Made by a program: the position numbers and the translations under genes. Below the pieces are notes generated by a model, which was given only the letters and a program-made list of their open reading frames with translations, was not told where the DNA came from and made no database searches. Of a stretch of 64,000 nt of DNA, positions 8,511-17,422 are shown piece by piece. The stretch is from Gordonia rubripertincta (GTDB taxonomy: Bacteria > Actinomycetota > Actinomycetes > Mycobacteriales > Mycobacteriaceae), in NCBI RefSeq assembly GCF_038024875.1, contig NZ_CP136136.1, positions 3,720,001 to 3,784,000 of the forward strand, written 5' to 3'. How positions within the stretch are numbered: the first letter of the stretch is position 1; every line of letters starts with the position of its first letter.

Positions 8511-8952
8511 CGTGGACCAGAACACGTGCCTCGCAGAGGTTCTCGCCTATCTCCATGACCGTTTCTCGACGCTGGCCGCGGTCGAGCGGCCGCAGTCCGA
8601 GCTCCTTCGGGGATTCCGGGCGGGCATGACATACGCCCGTGTCTGCGTCCTCGACGAGATCACGACCGAGTCTCTCCGTCCCGATGCGTTCGTCGGCGCA
8701 GCTGTGCTTTCAGGGGGTCTGCGCCGGGACTTCGACATCATCCAGGGGCTCCTGGATCGGCTCGAGCGTGAGGGTCGGTGGGCGGCCGACGCCGACGACA
8801 GCGAGTTCCAAGTCGGCTATCACGCCGCGCTCGGGATCGCCCGCCATCACCTCGATGTGGCTCGCCGGACACTCGACCTCCGGCGAGCACCGGCCGGAGT
8901 GCATCGGCCGGTCCGCAGCCGATCTCGCCGAGCTGCTCTCACCGCCGGATAG
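8500..8952 (+). CDS. Hypothetical 150-residue protein coupled to the small basic gene
   Basis: Translation from the ATG at 8500 (GGAAGA site upstream) overlaps the end of the 38-residue gene by 11 bp. The protein is soluble and helical: AEVLAYLHDRFSTLAAVERP, then RAGMTYARVCVLDEI, then a tail rich in Arg and Ala. There is no signal peptide and no recognised domain. The helix pattern would fit a small regulatory or partner-binding protein, but this is not supported by any motif. A strong inverted repeat lies just after the stop. Confidence 0.55.
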   Translation: MRDDVDQNTCLAEVLAYLHDRFSTLAAVERPQSELLRGFRAGMTYARVCVLDEITTESLRPDAFVGAAVLSGGLRRDFDIIQGLLDRLEREGRWAADADDSEFQVGYHAALGIARHHLDVARRTLDLRRAPAGVHRPVRSRSRRAALTAG

Positions 8953-8965
8953 TCACACCCTGTGA

Positions 8966-8996
8966 GTGGGACCGGGTCCGACCCGCCCGGTCCCAC
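8966..8996. terminator. Bidirectional terminator-like hairpin
   Basis: GTGGGACCGGG (8966-8976) pairs perfectly with CCCGGTCCCAC (8986-8996) around a 9-nt loop. It sits between convergent genes ending at 8952 and 9019. There is no U-tract, as is common in actinobacterial terminators. Confidence 0.65.
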
Positions 8997-9018
8997 GCAC
9001 AGCTCTGGACGGGACCCG

Positions 9019-10020
9019 TCAGCGTGGAACGCCCAGTCCCTTGGCGATGGTGGGCCACGCACGGTGGAGGTCTTCGTTCCAGTAGCCCCACGAGTGCAGG
9101 CCGGACCTGAAGTCGTAGGTGACCTTGACGCCCGCGGCATCGGCCCGGCGCTTGAAGCTCTGCGTGCACTGGAGGACGACCCCTTCGAGAACACCGCCCA
9201 CCGGGGAGGCGACGCCGGCGATTCCCAGCGACGGGTCGGGCAGGCCGTTGCCGACCGCGACGTAGACCGGTTTGCCCTTCAGTACGTCCACGTGGGCGGC
9301 CGGATTGTGGTCGTCCCAGGTCGAGTGGCCCACCGGACCCCACATGTTGTCGGGGTTGCCGCCGCGGGTCGACACCGACGCGGCCGTGGCCTGACGGTAC
9401 TCGGGTGAACCCTGGTCGAGGCAGCCGCTGAACGCCGCCACACCGCGATAGAGGTCGGGATGGCGGACGGCGATCGACATCGCGCCCAGGGCGCCCATCG
9501 ACAGTCCGCCGATGACGTTCCGGCCGTTGCCGTTGAAGCGTTTGTCGATCAGCGGGGGCAGCTCCTTGGTCAAGAACGTCTCCCATTTGTTCCGTCCCAG
9601 AACAGGATCCGGCTTCTGCCAGTCGGTGTAGTAGGCGGCCATCCCGCCGATGGGCATGACCACGTTGACCGGTTTGTCCGCCATGAACTTCACGATGTCG
9701 GTCTGGAACGTCCAACCGCTCTGTGTGTAGTTGGTGTAGATGCCTCCGTCGATCCCGTCGAGGAGGTACACCGTCGGGCGGGGTTTCTCACGGTCTCGGG
9801 GGAGTAGCACGCTGACGCGAACGGGCCGCTCCATGGCGACCGAATAGACCGTCACGGTCGAACGGGTCGGCGTGGTCGGCGACACGGACAGCACGCGTGC
9901 CACCTCGAGGCTCGACGTATCCTTCGGCGCTGCGGCGACCGACCCCCCGATGGCCAGGCTTCCGGTCACGGCGACGACGCCCGCACATGCGAGTGCGACG
10001 GCTCTCTGCCAGATAGACAT
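9019..10020 (-). CDS. Antigen-85-type mycolyltransferase / esterase
   Basis: The 333-residue secreted protein has a signal peptide (MSIWQRAVALACAGVVAVTG, cleavage near AAA-AP at ~31) and an alpha/beta-hydrolase fold. The nucleophile elbow is GGLSMGALGA with Ser174, and the histidine is His309 in LHSWGYWNEDL, a close match to the HSWEYW block of antigen 85. YLLDGIDGG and WDDHNPAAH are further family blocks. Antigen 85 enzymes move mycolic acids between trehalose esters and to arabinogalactan in the cell envelope, so this gene is direct evidence for a mycolic-acid host. Start is well supported by AAGGGGAGA six bases upstream. The exact acceptor, or a simple esterase role, is not settled. Confidence 0.88.
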   Translation of the reverse strand: MSIWQRAVALACAGVVAVTGSLAIGGSVAAAPKDTSSLEVARVLSVSPTTPTRSTVTVYSVAMERPVRVSVLLPRDREKPRPTVYLLDGIDGGIYTNYTQSGWTFQTDIVKFMADKPVNVVMPIGGMAAYYTDWQKPDPVLGRNKWETFLTKELPPLIDKRFNGNGRNVIGGLSMGALGAMSIAVRHPDLYRGVAAFSGCLDQGSPEYRQATAASVSTRGGNPDNMWGPVGHSTWDDHNPAAHVDVLKGKPVYVAVGNGLPDPSLGIAGVASPVGGVLEGVVLQCTQSFKRRADAAGVKVTYDFRSGLHSWGYWNEDLHRAWPTIAKGLGVPR

Positions 10021-10317
10021 TTCTCCCCTTGGTGCTTTCGACGATGCGCCCCCACGCTCCGCGTCGGCGATATCGGCTCAATCATGTACCAGACGCTGCC
10101 GACCCGCCGAGGTTTGGGACGAGTGTCCGCGCGTCCGCCACCAACACTTCGCCGAGTTTTCTATAGGCGGCGGAGCATGGCGTCGCGAGCGGGCCGCGGG
10201 TGCTCGTGTTTGCGCGGAGATCCCGCGGGTACCCGTTCGTGACTCGGGCTGCGCCCATCGTGTGGGCCCGTCAAACACAGCCGACCAGAACCACCGACAT
10301 CGGAAGGACGGTTCTCC
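10021..10317. other. Divergent intergenic region
   Basis: Nearly 300 bases between the divergent mycolyltransferase and aldehyde dehydrogenase starts. Ribosome binding sites for both are visible at the ends (AAGGGGAGA and GGAAGGACGG). I see no further gene and no convincing operator. Confidence 0.5.
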
Positions 10318-11695
10318 ATGAGCACCTACGTCACCGCGAATCCCGCCACAGGCGTCACGGATCGGGAGTTTCCCGGACTCGCTGACCACGAGATCGACGG
10401 ACTCGCGACACGGTCGCTCGAAGCTTTCGAGAGCTGGCGACGCACCGACGTCGCGGAGCGTGCGGCCATCCTGTCCCGGACCGCGGATCTGTACGAGAAG
10501 CGGGCCGACGAACTGGCGTCGACGATCACGACCGAGATGGGCAAGCCGGCCAAGGAGGCGGCAGGTGAGGTGCAGCTCGCTGCCGACATCTACCGCTGGT
10601 ACGCCGAGCACGGCCCCGATCTGCTGGTCAGCGAGGAGCTCGATCCGCAGGGTGCCGAGTCGTCGATCGTGCAGACGGCGCCGATCGGACCGCTGGTCGG
10701 TGTGATGCCGTGGAACTACCCGTACTACCAGGTGGCCCGGTTTGCTGCTCCGAACCTGCTGGCCGGGAACACCGTCATCCTCAAGCACGCTTCGATCTGC
10801 GCGGCGTCGTCGGCGTTGATGGCGGAGATCCTGCACGATGCCGGCGTGCCGCAGGATGTCTACGCGAACGTGTACGCGAGCAGCGGCCAGGTCGCGGAGC
10901 TCTTGGCGCATCCCGCCATCCGCGGGGTGTCGCTGACCGGCAGCGAGGGTGCCGGCGCCGCCGTGGCCAAGGTGGCCGCCGAGAACCTCAAGAAGTCGGT
11001 CCTCGAACTGGGCGGTTCGGACCCGTTCATTTTGCTCGACTCCGCCGACATGGACCGAACCACCACGATCGCCGCGCGGGCCCGGCTGTCGAATGCGGGT
11101 CAGGCCTGCAACTCACCCCAAGCGATTCATCGTGCTCGACGAGCTCTACGACGATTTCGTACAGGGGCTCGTCGAGAAGTTCGAGGCGACGACCGTGGGG
11201 GACCCGGGTGACTCGTCGACGCGCATGGGGCCGTTGTCGTCGGTCTCGGCGCGCGACACCGTCGCAGACCAGGTCAAGACCGCGGTCGACCAGGGTGCGA
11301 CGCTGCGGACCGGCGGCGCTGCGATCGATCGTGACGGCGCTTTCTTCCAGCCGACCGTGCTGACCGACATCACGCCCGACATGGATGCCTATTCCGAGGA
11401 GATCTTCGGCCCGGTGGCCATGGTGTACAAGGTGTCCTCGGCGGACGAGGCCGTCGCGTTGGCCAACGACGTGGAGTTCGGTCTGAGTGGGTCGGTGTGG
11501 AGCACCGACACCGCGAGGGCCGAGGAGGTCGCCGACCGACTCGAGGTGGGCATGGCCTACGTGAACGAGCACGGCACCACACTGCCGGGCCTGCCGTTCG
11601 GCGGCGTCAAGCGTTCGGGCTACGGCCGTGAACTCGGACGGTGGGGCCTGGGCGAATTCGTCAACACCAAGCTGCGGCGCACCGCGGCGAAGTAG
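10318..11695 (+). pseudogene. Aldehyde / succinate-semialdehyde dehydrogenase, frameshifted
   Basis: A complete aldehyde dehydrogenase of about 458 residues can be read if one base is removed. The first frame runs from ATG 10318 with PWNYPYYQVARFAAPNLLAGN, the general base Glu230 in VLELGGSDPF and the nucleophile Cys264 in GQACNS. The frame then shifts inside a CCCC run at 11116-11119; one C less restores SPKRFIVLDELYDD and the rest through GVKRSGYGREL to the stop at 11695. The form resembles short NADP-dependent succinate-semialdehyde dehydrogenases. Either the gene is broken just after its catalytic cysteine, or the extra C is a sequencing error, which I favour because similar indels recur in the window. 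Confidence 0.8.
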
Positions 11696-11844
11696 AACGC
11701 CGGAGCCTGCGGAAGTTTGGACAAGACCGGGGGTTCCTGTAAGCGCCCCGGCCTCTGGTTCGACAAGCGGGTTACAGCACCGCGTGAACGTGAGCCCGAG
11801 ACTATCAGGTGGATCCGTCCAGCGGCCAATCCGTGATGGGGCGC

Positions 11845-12327
11845 TCATCGCACCGAGCGGTTGACCCTCACCTCGACATCCTCGGGGTCGAGGGTCTTCT
11901 GCTCGCCCGTCACCACCCCGACCCGAACCGGATTGTGGGTCGTGTCGGTGACAGTGAGCGGTGCGCCGTCGGGCTGCAGATGCTCGTTGCCCCACTGCAT
12001 CAGTGACATCACCACCGGGAACAGGTCGCGACCCATGTCGGTGAGCAGATATTCGTACCGGACCCGCTGACCAGGGTCCTGATACGGGACCTTCGTGAAG
12101 ACACCCGCCTCGGTGAGCTCTTTCAATCGGGCCGAGGCGACCGCATCGGTGATGCCGACCCGGCGGGCGAACTGGTCGAACCGGGTCGCGCCATAGAACG
12201 CCTCGCGCAGGATCAGGATCGCCGATCGGGTACCGACCAGCTCGACCGCTTTGGCGATCGAGCAGTGCGTCGCCTCCCACCGGTCACGTTCCGCGAGCGG
12301 TCCCACCAGCTTCATCATGTGATCCAT
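11845..12327 (-). CDS. HxlR-family transcriptional regulator
   Basis: A 160-residue winged-helix regulator. The HxlR signature is clear: CSIAKAVELVGTRSAILILREAFYGATRFDQFARRVGIT, here with the Cys and the ILREAFYG and RFDQF blocks at residues ~22-60, followed by the wing (RVRYEYLLTDMGRDL). HxlR proteins respond to small molecules or oxidants. It is divergent from a thiolase gene, and a nested palindrome lies between them, so it probably controls both itself and the thiolase. The ATG at 12327 is chosen because an AGGGTAGG-like site precedes it. Confidence 0.9.
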   Translation of the reverse strand: MDHMMKLVGPLAERDRWEATHCSIAKAVELVGTRSAILILREAFYGATRFDQFARRVGITDAVASARLKELTEAGVFTKVPYQDPGQRVRYEYLLTDMGRDLFPVVMSLMQWGNEHLQPDGAPLTVTDTTHNPVRVGVVTGEQKTLDPEDVEVRVNRSVR

Positions 12328-12339
12328 CCTACCCTGGCT

Positions 12340-12356
12340 TGACATAGCTATAGTCA
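12340..12356. promoter_or_regulatory. Candidate HxlR operator overlapping a -35 box
   Basis: TGAC (12340-12343) and GTCA (12353-12356) flank the perfect palindrome ATAGCTAT (12344-12351). The same bases include TTGACA (12339-12344), and TAGACC lies 17 nt further at 12362-12367, a reasonable promoter for the thiolase. A regulator bound here would block it. Confidence 0.5.
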
Positions 12357-12438
12357 GGGCGTAGACCTCTGGCTATGGCAGACAAAAGTCAGCCACCTTC
12401 GGATCGTCGGCGACGATCCGCCTACCGGAAGGTCAGAC

Positions 12439-13611
12439 ATGGCAACTGCAGTCATCGTGGACGCGGTACGCACTCCGATCGGAAAGGGGAAGCCTTCGGG
12501 TGGGCTGCAGGACGTCCATCCGGTCGACCTTCTCGCGCACAGTCTCCGGTCGATCGTCGACCGGACGGGCATCAATCCGGCGGAGATCGACGACGTCATC
12601 ACCGGAGTCGTGAGCCAGGTGGGCGAGCAGAGCTTCAACATCGCACGACGTGCCCTACTGGCGGCGGGTTATCCGGAGTCGGTGCCCGGTGTGTCGATCG
12701 ACCGCCAGTGCGGCAGTGGACAGCAGGCGATCGCGTTCGCGGCCCAGGGAGTCATCGCGGGCACCTACGACGTGGTCGTGGCCGCGGGAGTCGAATCGAT
12801 GTCCCGGGTTCCGATGGGCTCGGCCGCGGTGGGGGCGTCGGACCTGAACGGTGTCGCGTTCGACGAGCGCTATCCGGATGGACTGGTCGGACAGGGCATC
12901 TCCGCGGAACTCATCGCCGCGCGATGGGGCATCTCGAGGACGGCGATCGACGAGTTCTCCCTGCGCTCCCATGAACTGGCGGCGCACGCGACCAAGAACG
13001 GACTGTTCGACGACGAGGTCGCACCGGTCGCCGGGTTGACCGCCGACGAGGGGATTCGGGTCGGCGGCACCCTCGAGAGCCTGGGCGGTCTCCGACCCGC
13101 CTACTACGACGAGGCGATCGCTCGGCGGTTCCCCGAGATCGACTGGAAGATCACCGCCGCCAGTGCGAGCCAGATCAGCGACGGGTCGGCCGCCGTCCTC
13201 GTCATGAGCGAGGAGAAAGCGGCCGAGCTCGGCCTGCGCCCGCGGGCGCGGGTCCACACCATCGCGGTGACCGGCGACGATCCGCTCCTGATGCTCACCG
13301 CGATCATCCCGGCGACCCGAAAGGTGCTCGCGCGCAGCGGACTCGCCCTGTCTGACATCGACCTGTTCGAGGTCAACGAGGCCTTCGCGCCGGTCGTGCT
13401 GGCCTGGGCCCGGGATCTCGGCGTCGACCTCGACAAGGTGAACGTCAACGGCGGGGCGATCGCTCTCGGGCACCCGCTGGGAGCCAGCGGAGCACGACTG
13501 GCGACCACCGGCCTGAACGCGCTCGAGCAGCGGGGCGGGCGCTTCCTGCTGCAGACGATGTGTGAGGCGGGCGGTCTCGCGAACGCGACGATCTACGAAC
13601 GCCTCGGCTGA
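12439..13611 (+). CDS. Acetyl-CoA acyltransferase (thiolase)
   Basis: A 390-residue thiolase II-type enzyme. The acyl-carrying cysteine is Cys91 in DRQCGSGQQA, the base histidine is His345 in GGAIALGHPLGASG, and the second cysteine is Cys375 in TMCEAGG. NEAFAP (the N-E-A-F block) is also present. It cleaves 3-ketoacyl-CoA with CoA, or runs the reverse condensation. It stands alone beside the HxlR gene, 11 kb before the catabolic island. No thiolase is seen inside the island part of this window, so it might supply that step (inference). A Shine-Dalgarno-like GGAAGG precedes the ATG. Confidence 0.92.
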   Translation: MATAVIVDAVRTPIGKGKPSGGLQDVHPVDLLAHSLRSIVDRTGINPAEIDDVITGVVSQVGEQSFNIARRALLAAGYPESVPGVSIDRQCGSGQQAIAFAAQGVIAGTYDVVVAAGVESMSRVPMGSAAVGASDLNGVAFDERYPDGLVGQGISAELIAARWGISRTAIDEFSLRSHELAAHATKNGLFDDEVAPVAGLTADEGIRVGGTLESLGGLRPAYYDEAIARRFPEIDWKITAASASQISDGSAAVLVMSEEKAAELGLRPRARVHTIAVTGDDPLLMLTAIIPATRKVLARSGLALSDIDLFEVNEAFAPVVLAWARDLGVDLDKVNVNGGAIALGHPLGASGARLATTGLNALEQRGGRFLLQTMCEAGGLANATIYERLG

Positions 13612-13633
13612 GTCGAGCAGACGCCGGCCAGGG

Positions 13634-14361
13634 TCAGCTGTCGGTGTGGCGTGCGCGCTCCACGGCCGCCGCCACACCGTGGTACCACGGGACGCCGTTG
13701 CGCCGGTGTTCGCGAGGGTGTCGAGCGAAGCCCGGTTCCGCTCGAGGTCGGCGGTCGCGGAACCGGCGATCAACCGGGGCCCGTGTGCCCCGGTGTAGGG
13801 GTCGAGGGTGACCAGTGCGTCGCCGGCGATCACCGCGTCGCGGTCGGGGAAATGCAGGGAGACGTGGCCGAAGGTGTGTCCGGGGGTCGGCACCACCTTG
13901 GCCCCTCCCGGGAGTTCGGCGTCGTCGTCGAAGGCGGACATCTGGGCCTCGTCGATTCCACGGACCTGGAAGGCCCCGGCAAAAGCCATGCGGCTGAGCA
14001 GTTTCCAGGACGGGGGGTTGCGCAGCGGAACCCCGAATCGGGTGGCGTTCTGGTGCGCGTATCGATAGGGATGCGCGGCGAGCCATGCATCGTCACGATG
14101 GATGTGTACGGGGATGCGCCAGTGTCTGGCCAGGCGTCGCGCGGTGCCCACGTGATCGAAGTGCCCATGGGTGATGATCAGCGCGGACACCGCGTCGACG
14201 TCGTGGCCCAGGTGATGGATCGCATCGACCAGAGGTCCGTACGAGCGGGGCAGCCCAGCGTCGACGATCACGAGTCGGTCGTCGACCTCGACCAGATACT
14301 GGTTGGTGTACGCGTGTTCGAGGCGATGGATTCCGGGTGCGACGTCGCGTTGGAAGACCAT
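13634..14361 (-). pseudogene. Metallo-beta-lactamase-fold hydrolase with internal deletion
   Basis: Reading from ATG 14361, the first ~220 residues are an intact metallo-hydrolase: the metal-binding THGHFDH (residues 64-70), PTPGHTFGHVSLHF and IAGDAL. After LANTGAT the frame is lost, while the other frame carries the normal C-terminus (NGVPWYHGVAAAVERARHTDS) to a stop at 13634. The junction, near 13696, fits loss of about 16 bp that would encode the conserved VLPGH segment and thus a metal-ligand histidine. The gene as written reads on for hundreds of codons antisense to the thiolase. Probably inactive in this strain unless the assembly dropped these bases. Confidence 0.7.
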
Positions 14362-14401
14362 GCCTCAGCGTAACCCCGGGGAGGTGTGCGCAAACCCTGG
14401 T

Positions 14402-15037
14402 TCACCAGGGGAGGAGCCCGTTTTCGTCCTGCAACGTGCCGGTGGGTCCGTCGGGTCCCATCGTTGCCAGCTGCACGACGGTGCGTGCACTTTCCTCGAC
14501 GGGTCGGCCGCCCGTCATCCCGGTGCCGGTGGTCATGTCGGTGGACGTGAAGCCCGGCTCGAGCGCATTGAACTTGATGCCCGGTTCGCTCTTGGAGTAC
14601 TGCAGCGTCAGCATCGTCGCCGCCGACTTGGACGCGGCGTAGAGCGCGGCGGTCAGCCCGTACTCGGGGCGGTCCGGGTTGGTGACGGCCCAGAACGATC
14701 CCATGCTGCTGGACACGGTGACGACGCGCGGCTGGTCCGATTTGCGCAGCAGCGGCAGCGCGGCCTCGGTGACTCGGACGATGCCCACGGCGTTGGTGTC
14801 GAAAACCCGGGCGGCGGTGGGGCCGTCGACGACCCAGTCACCGGAGATCTCCGCGTTGTGTACGAGCACGTCGAGCCGTCCTTCGAGGGCGTCGACTCGT
14901 GCGAGTGCCGCAGCGACCGACGCGTCGTCTGTGACATCGAGCTGTACGAAACGCGCGCCGGCCTCGGCGGCGGCCTTCTCGCCGCGTTCGGTGTCGCGCG
15001 CGCCGATGTAGACGGTGTGTCCGAGTCGGGCGAGTTG
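14402..15037 (-). pseudogene. 3' part of a short-chain dehydrogenase, fused to a permease remnant
   Basis: The segment encodes a short-chain dehydrogenase without its first ~20 residues. It starts abruptly at QLARLGHTVYIGARD, keeps the DVTDDASV and LVHNAE blocks, the catalytic Ser in VVTVSSSMGS and YAASK (Tyr and Lys), and ends normally at the stop at 14402. The nucleotide-binding GxxxGxG of the lost N-terminus is absent. Upstream, at about 15037-15045, the sequence switches directly into an amino-acid permease. One deletion appears to have removed the 3' half of the permease and the 5' end of this gene. Confidence 0.72.
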
Positions 15038-15842
15038 TCCAGAACACCGGCTGCGGCAACGGAACCCACGATCGCCCGGGGGACCGTGCGATGGGGATCC
15101 TTTGCCTCCTCGGCCATGTTGGCCGCGGACTCGAAGCCGACCAGGGTCGCCAGGCCGACGATCATCACCGCCATCAGTCCGCCCCCGAAGGCGAAGTAGT
15201 TCGCCGAATCTGCTGCAACGCCGCGTGATCCGAGATTGCTGACCGAGCCGTCGCCGGTCACGGCCACCGTCACCAGCAGGGCGATGACGAGCACGATCAC
15301 GATGGTGACCTCGACCCCCACGGCCAGGGAGTTGATCAGTCCGACGAGTCGGGTCGACGCGATTGCCAACGCCGCCTGGACGAGCAGGATCACCACCGTG
15401 ATCACGCGGGCGGTCTGTTCGTCGGGTGCCATGTTGAAGCGCGGCATCAGACACTGACTGGCCATTGCGAAGTCGATGGCCATCAGGCCGGTGACCAGGT
15501 AGCAGAACGTCAGCCAGCCGAAGATCCACCCCACGCGCGGGTTGGCGAGTCGTGAGGCCCATTGATACGACGATCCGCTGAGTGGGATGCGCGCCGCGAA
15601 CTGCGCGATGACCAGCGCCACGAGCAACTGGCCCGCCAGTGCGATCAGCCAGGTCCAGATTCCCACCGGCCCCGAATTGTTCAGAAACATCCCGTACGTG
15701 CCGAAGATGCCGACTGCCACCGAGATGAACGCGAAGGACACGGCGAACACCTGGAATGAGCCGAGCGTGCGTTGAGTTCCGGCTTGTACCCGAACTCTGC
15801 GGACACCTCGTTCGCATCGCCTTGTGATGTCTGGTCGTTCAT
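15038..15842 (-). pseudogene. 5' part of an APC-type amino-acid permease
   Basis: Starts at ATG 15842 after a good GGAGG site: MNDQTSQGDANEVSAEFGYK, then the APC-family entry RTLGSFQVFAVSFAFISVAVG and about six membrane segments, ending at VGSVAAAGVL where sequence changes to the dehydrogenase remnant. It is disrupted twice: one base is missing near 15774 (between PEL and RTLG, which lie in different frames), and the last half of the protein is deleted. Normal APC transporters are about 500 residues with twelve segments. The substrate cannot be told. Confidence 0.72.
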
Positions 15843-16081
15843 CTGGCCTCCGCTGCTCAAGTTTGGGTCAAAGCTAGAGAGCGTCGTCCGAGACCGTCGC
15901 GAAATGCCGAGACATCCCCTGGTCGGGCTACGCGGTGGCAGGGTTGTCGCGTCGGGCGAAGGCGGTGGCAGCGTCAGCGGGTGCGACCTTCGCGCAGCGC
16001 TTCGGTTGTTCCGAAGGTGTTGTTCGAGTGATTCGTGACGACCATCGTGAGCTGACCTAACGACGTATCCGCTTCATCCGT

Positions 16082-16726
16082 ATGATCACGCCCATGTCTG
16101 GACTCTGGTCTCTGCTTCGACGCGCCTCCCGTGACATCCGCCCCGCCGCCGGCCGTAACCGCTGGCGGTATTCCTCGGTGGGCCTGGCGATCGTCGCCAC
16201 CGCCATGTCCCTCGTCGTTCTCGCTCCGAACGCTCAGGCCGATCGGGTGATCAACGGGATCGTCGTCGGTGGGAAAATCGAGGAGGCGTACTCCAAGACC
16301 GGCGGTTTCTGGAAGTGGGGCGCGCCAACCGGTCCCGAACGGGCGTCCGCCAAGCGTGGCCGATACCAGACCTTCGCCCGCGACGTGTCCTTCTACTGGC
16401 ACCCGGCAGTCGACGGCGGAACGGCTCATCAGGTCGGCGGCGCGATCCGGACCCGCTGGCAGAAGATCGGCGCCGAGCGTGGCGCCCTGGGCTTCCCGAC
16501 GACCAACGAGTACAAGTCGGGCAAGGGGCGGACCAGTGACTTCCAGGGCGGCACGATCACCTGGTCCAAGACCGGTGGCGCGCAGATCGTCTGGGGCGGC
16601 ATCTTGCAGAAGTGGCGCGCACAGGGTGCCGCCAAGGGGTACTACGGCGTCCCGCTCGGTGGCGAGTATCGCATCGGCAATCGGTTCGCCCAGGACTTCC
16701 AGAACGGAACCATCTTCTGGCCCTGA
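16082..16726 (+). CDS. Secreted LGFP-repeat protein
   Basis: The 214-residue protein has a basic start, a hydrophobic SSVGLAIVATAMSLVVLAP signal segment and a likely cleavage after NAQA (~53). The mature part is about three LGFP-type repeats: IEEAYSKTGGFWKWGAPTGP, then RWQKIGAERGALGFPTTNEY, then KWRAQGAAKGYYGVPLGGEY, each followed by an F-Q-(G/N)-G-T-I unit. LGFP repeats occur on cell-wall proteins of mycolic-acid bacteria and are thought to anchor them to the envelope (established). There is no fused catalytic domain here. A later ATG at 16094 is also possible. Confidence 0.88.
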   Translation: MITPMSGLWSLLRRASRDIRPAAGRNRWRYSSVGLAIVATAMSLVVLAPNAQADRVINGIVVGGKIEEAYSKTGGFWKWGAPTGPERASAKRGRYQTFARDVSFYWHPAVDGGTAHQVGGAIRTRWQKIGAERGALGFPTTNEYKSGKGRTSDFQGGTITWSKTGGAQIVWGGILQKWRAQGAAKGYYGVPLGGEYRIGNRFAQDFQNGTIFWP

Positions 16727-16747
16727 TCCCCGGTAGCGTGTGCGCGC

Positions 16748-17347
16748 ATGATGCGTGTGCGCGCTGCGGTCGTCCCCTTCATCGCTGCCCTTGTCGTCGC
16801 GGGTTGTTCTTCTGCCGACGGTGAGCCTGGCGGTGGCGGCGGAGTCGCGTCGACGGTGACCGAGACGGTTACGTCGACGCCGCCGCCCAGGCCCGGTTCG
16901 ACGGCGACCAGCGAGGACTCCGGTCCAAAGGCGGCGCCCGCAGGCGAGGACGCCCGACTCACCGTCACCGACATCCGTACCGGCTCGCACGACGGTTTCG
17001 ATCGGGTTGTCTACGAGCTCGGTGGCACCGGTGTGCCCGGTTGGCACGTCGCCTACGTCGACGAGGCACTCCAGGACGGAAGTGGCTTCCCGGTAGACGT
17101 CGCGGGTGAAGCGATCCTTGAGGTTCAGATCACCGGATCGGCGTACCCCTTCGACAGCGGAGTCGAACCGTACGACGGTCCCGATCCGATTCGTGCACAG
17201 CCGGGCGGGTCGGTGGTGGAGGTGCGGGGCGCACTCGTATTCGAAGGTGTCACACAGTCTTTCATTGGTGTATCCGAACCCCGATCTCCGTTCACCGTCA
17301 ACGCGCTGACCGATCCGACGCGACTGGTGATCGACGTGCAGCGCTGA
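16748..17347 (+). CDS. AMIN-like domain lipoprotein
   Basis: A 199-residue exported lipoprotein with lipobox LVVAGC at residues ~15-20 (Cys is the lipid-modified residue), then a glycine, threonine and proline-rich linker, then a C-terminal beta domain (residues ~70-199) starting LTVTDIRTGSHDGFDRVVYEL and ending PTRLVIDVQR. This form is the AMIN-like domain of actinobacterial lipoproteins; AMIN domains bind cell-wall components (established for relatives). It lies 21 bp after the LGFP-repeat gene in the same direction, so the two surface proteins may be cotranscribed. Confidence 0.8.
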   Translation: MMRVRAAVVPFIAALVVAGCSSADGEPGGGGGVASTVTETVTSTPPPRPGSTATSEDSGPKAAPAGEDARLTVTDIRTGSHDGFDRVVYELGGTGVPGWHVAYVDEALQDGSGFPVDVAGEAILEVQITGSAYPFDSGVEPYDGPDPIRAQPGGSVVEVRGALVFEGVTQSFIGVSEPRSPFTVNALTDPTRLVIDVQR

Positions 17348-17422
17348 CCATCGGCGCTAGCGGTGTATCCGACGCCAGAAATCTAGTACGGTGTACGGAG
17401 TAAGGCGTCGGAAGGAGCGACC

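Noticed and set aside
14402..15817. A single 471-codon frame that looks like a fusion of an unknown Arg-rich domain with a dehydrogenase.
   Set aside because: The Arg-rich half is the permease remnant read in the wrong frame, so no novel fusion protein exists.
15974..17047. A 357-codon open frame on the reverse strand opposite the LGFP-repeat and AMIN-like genes.
   Set aside because: Both forward genes have clear families and signal peptides. The reverse frame has no start context or domain and is a product of high GC.
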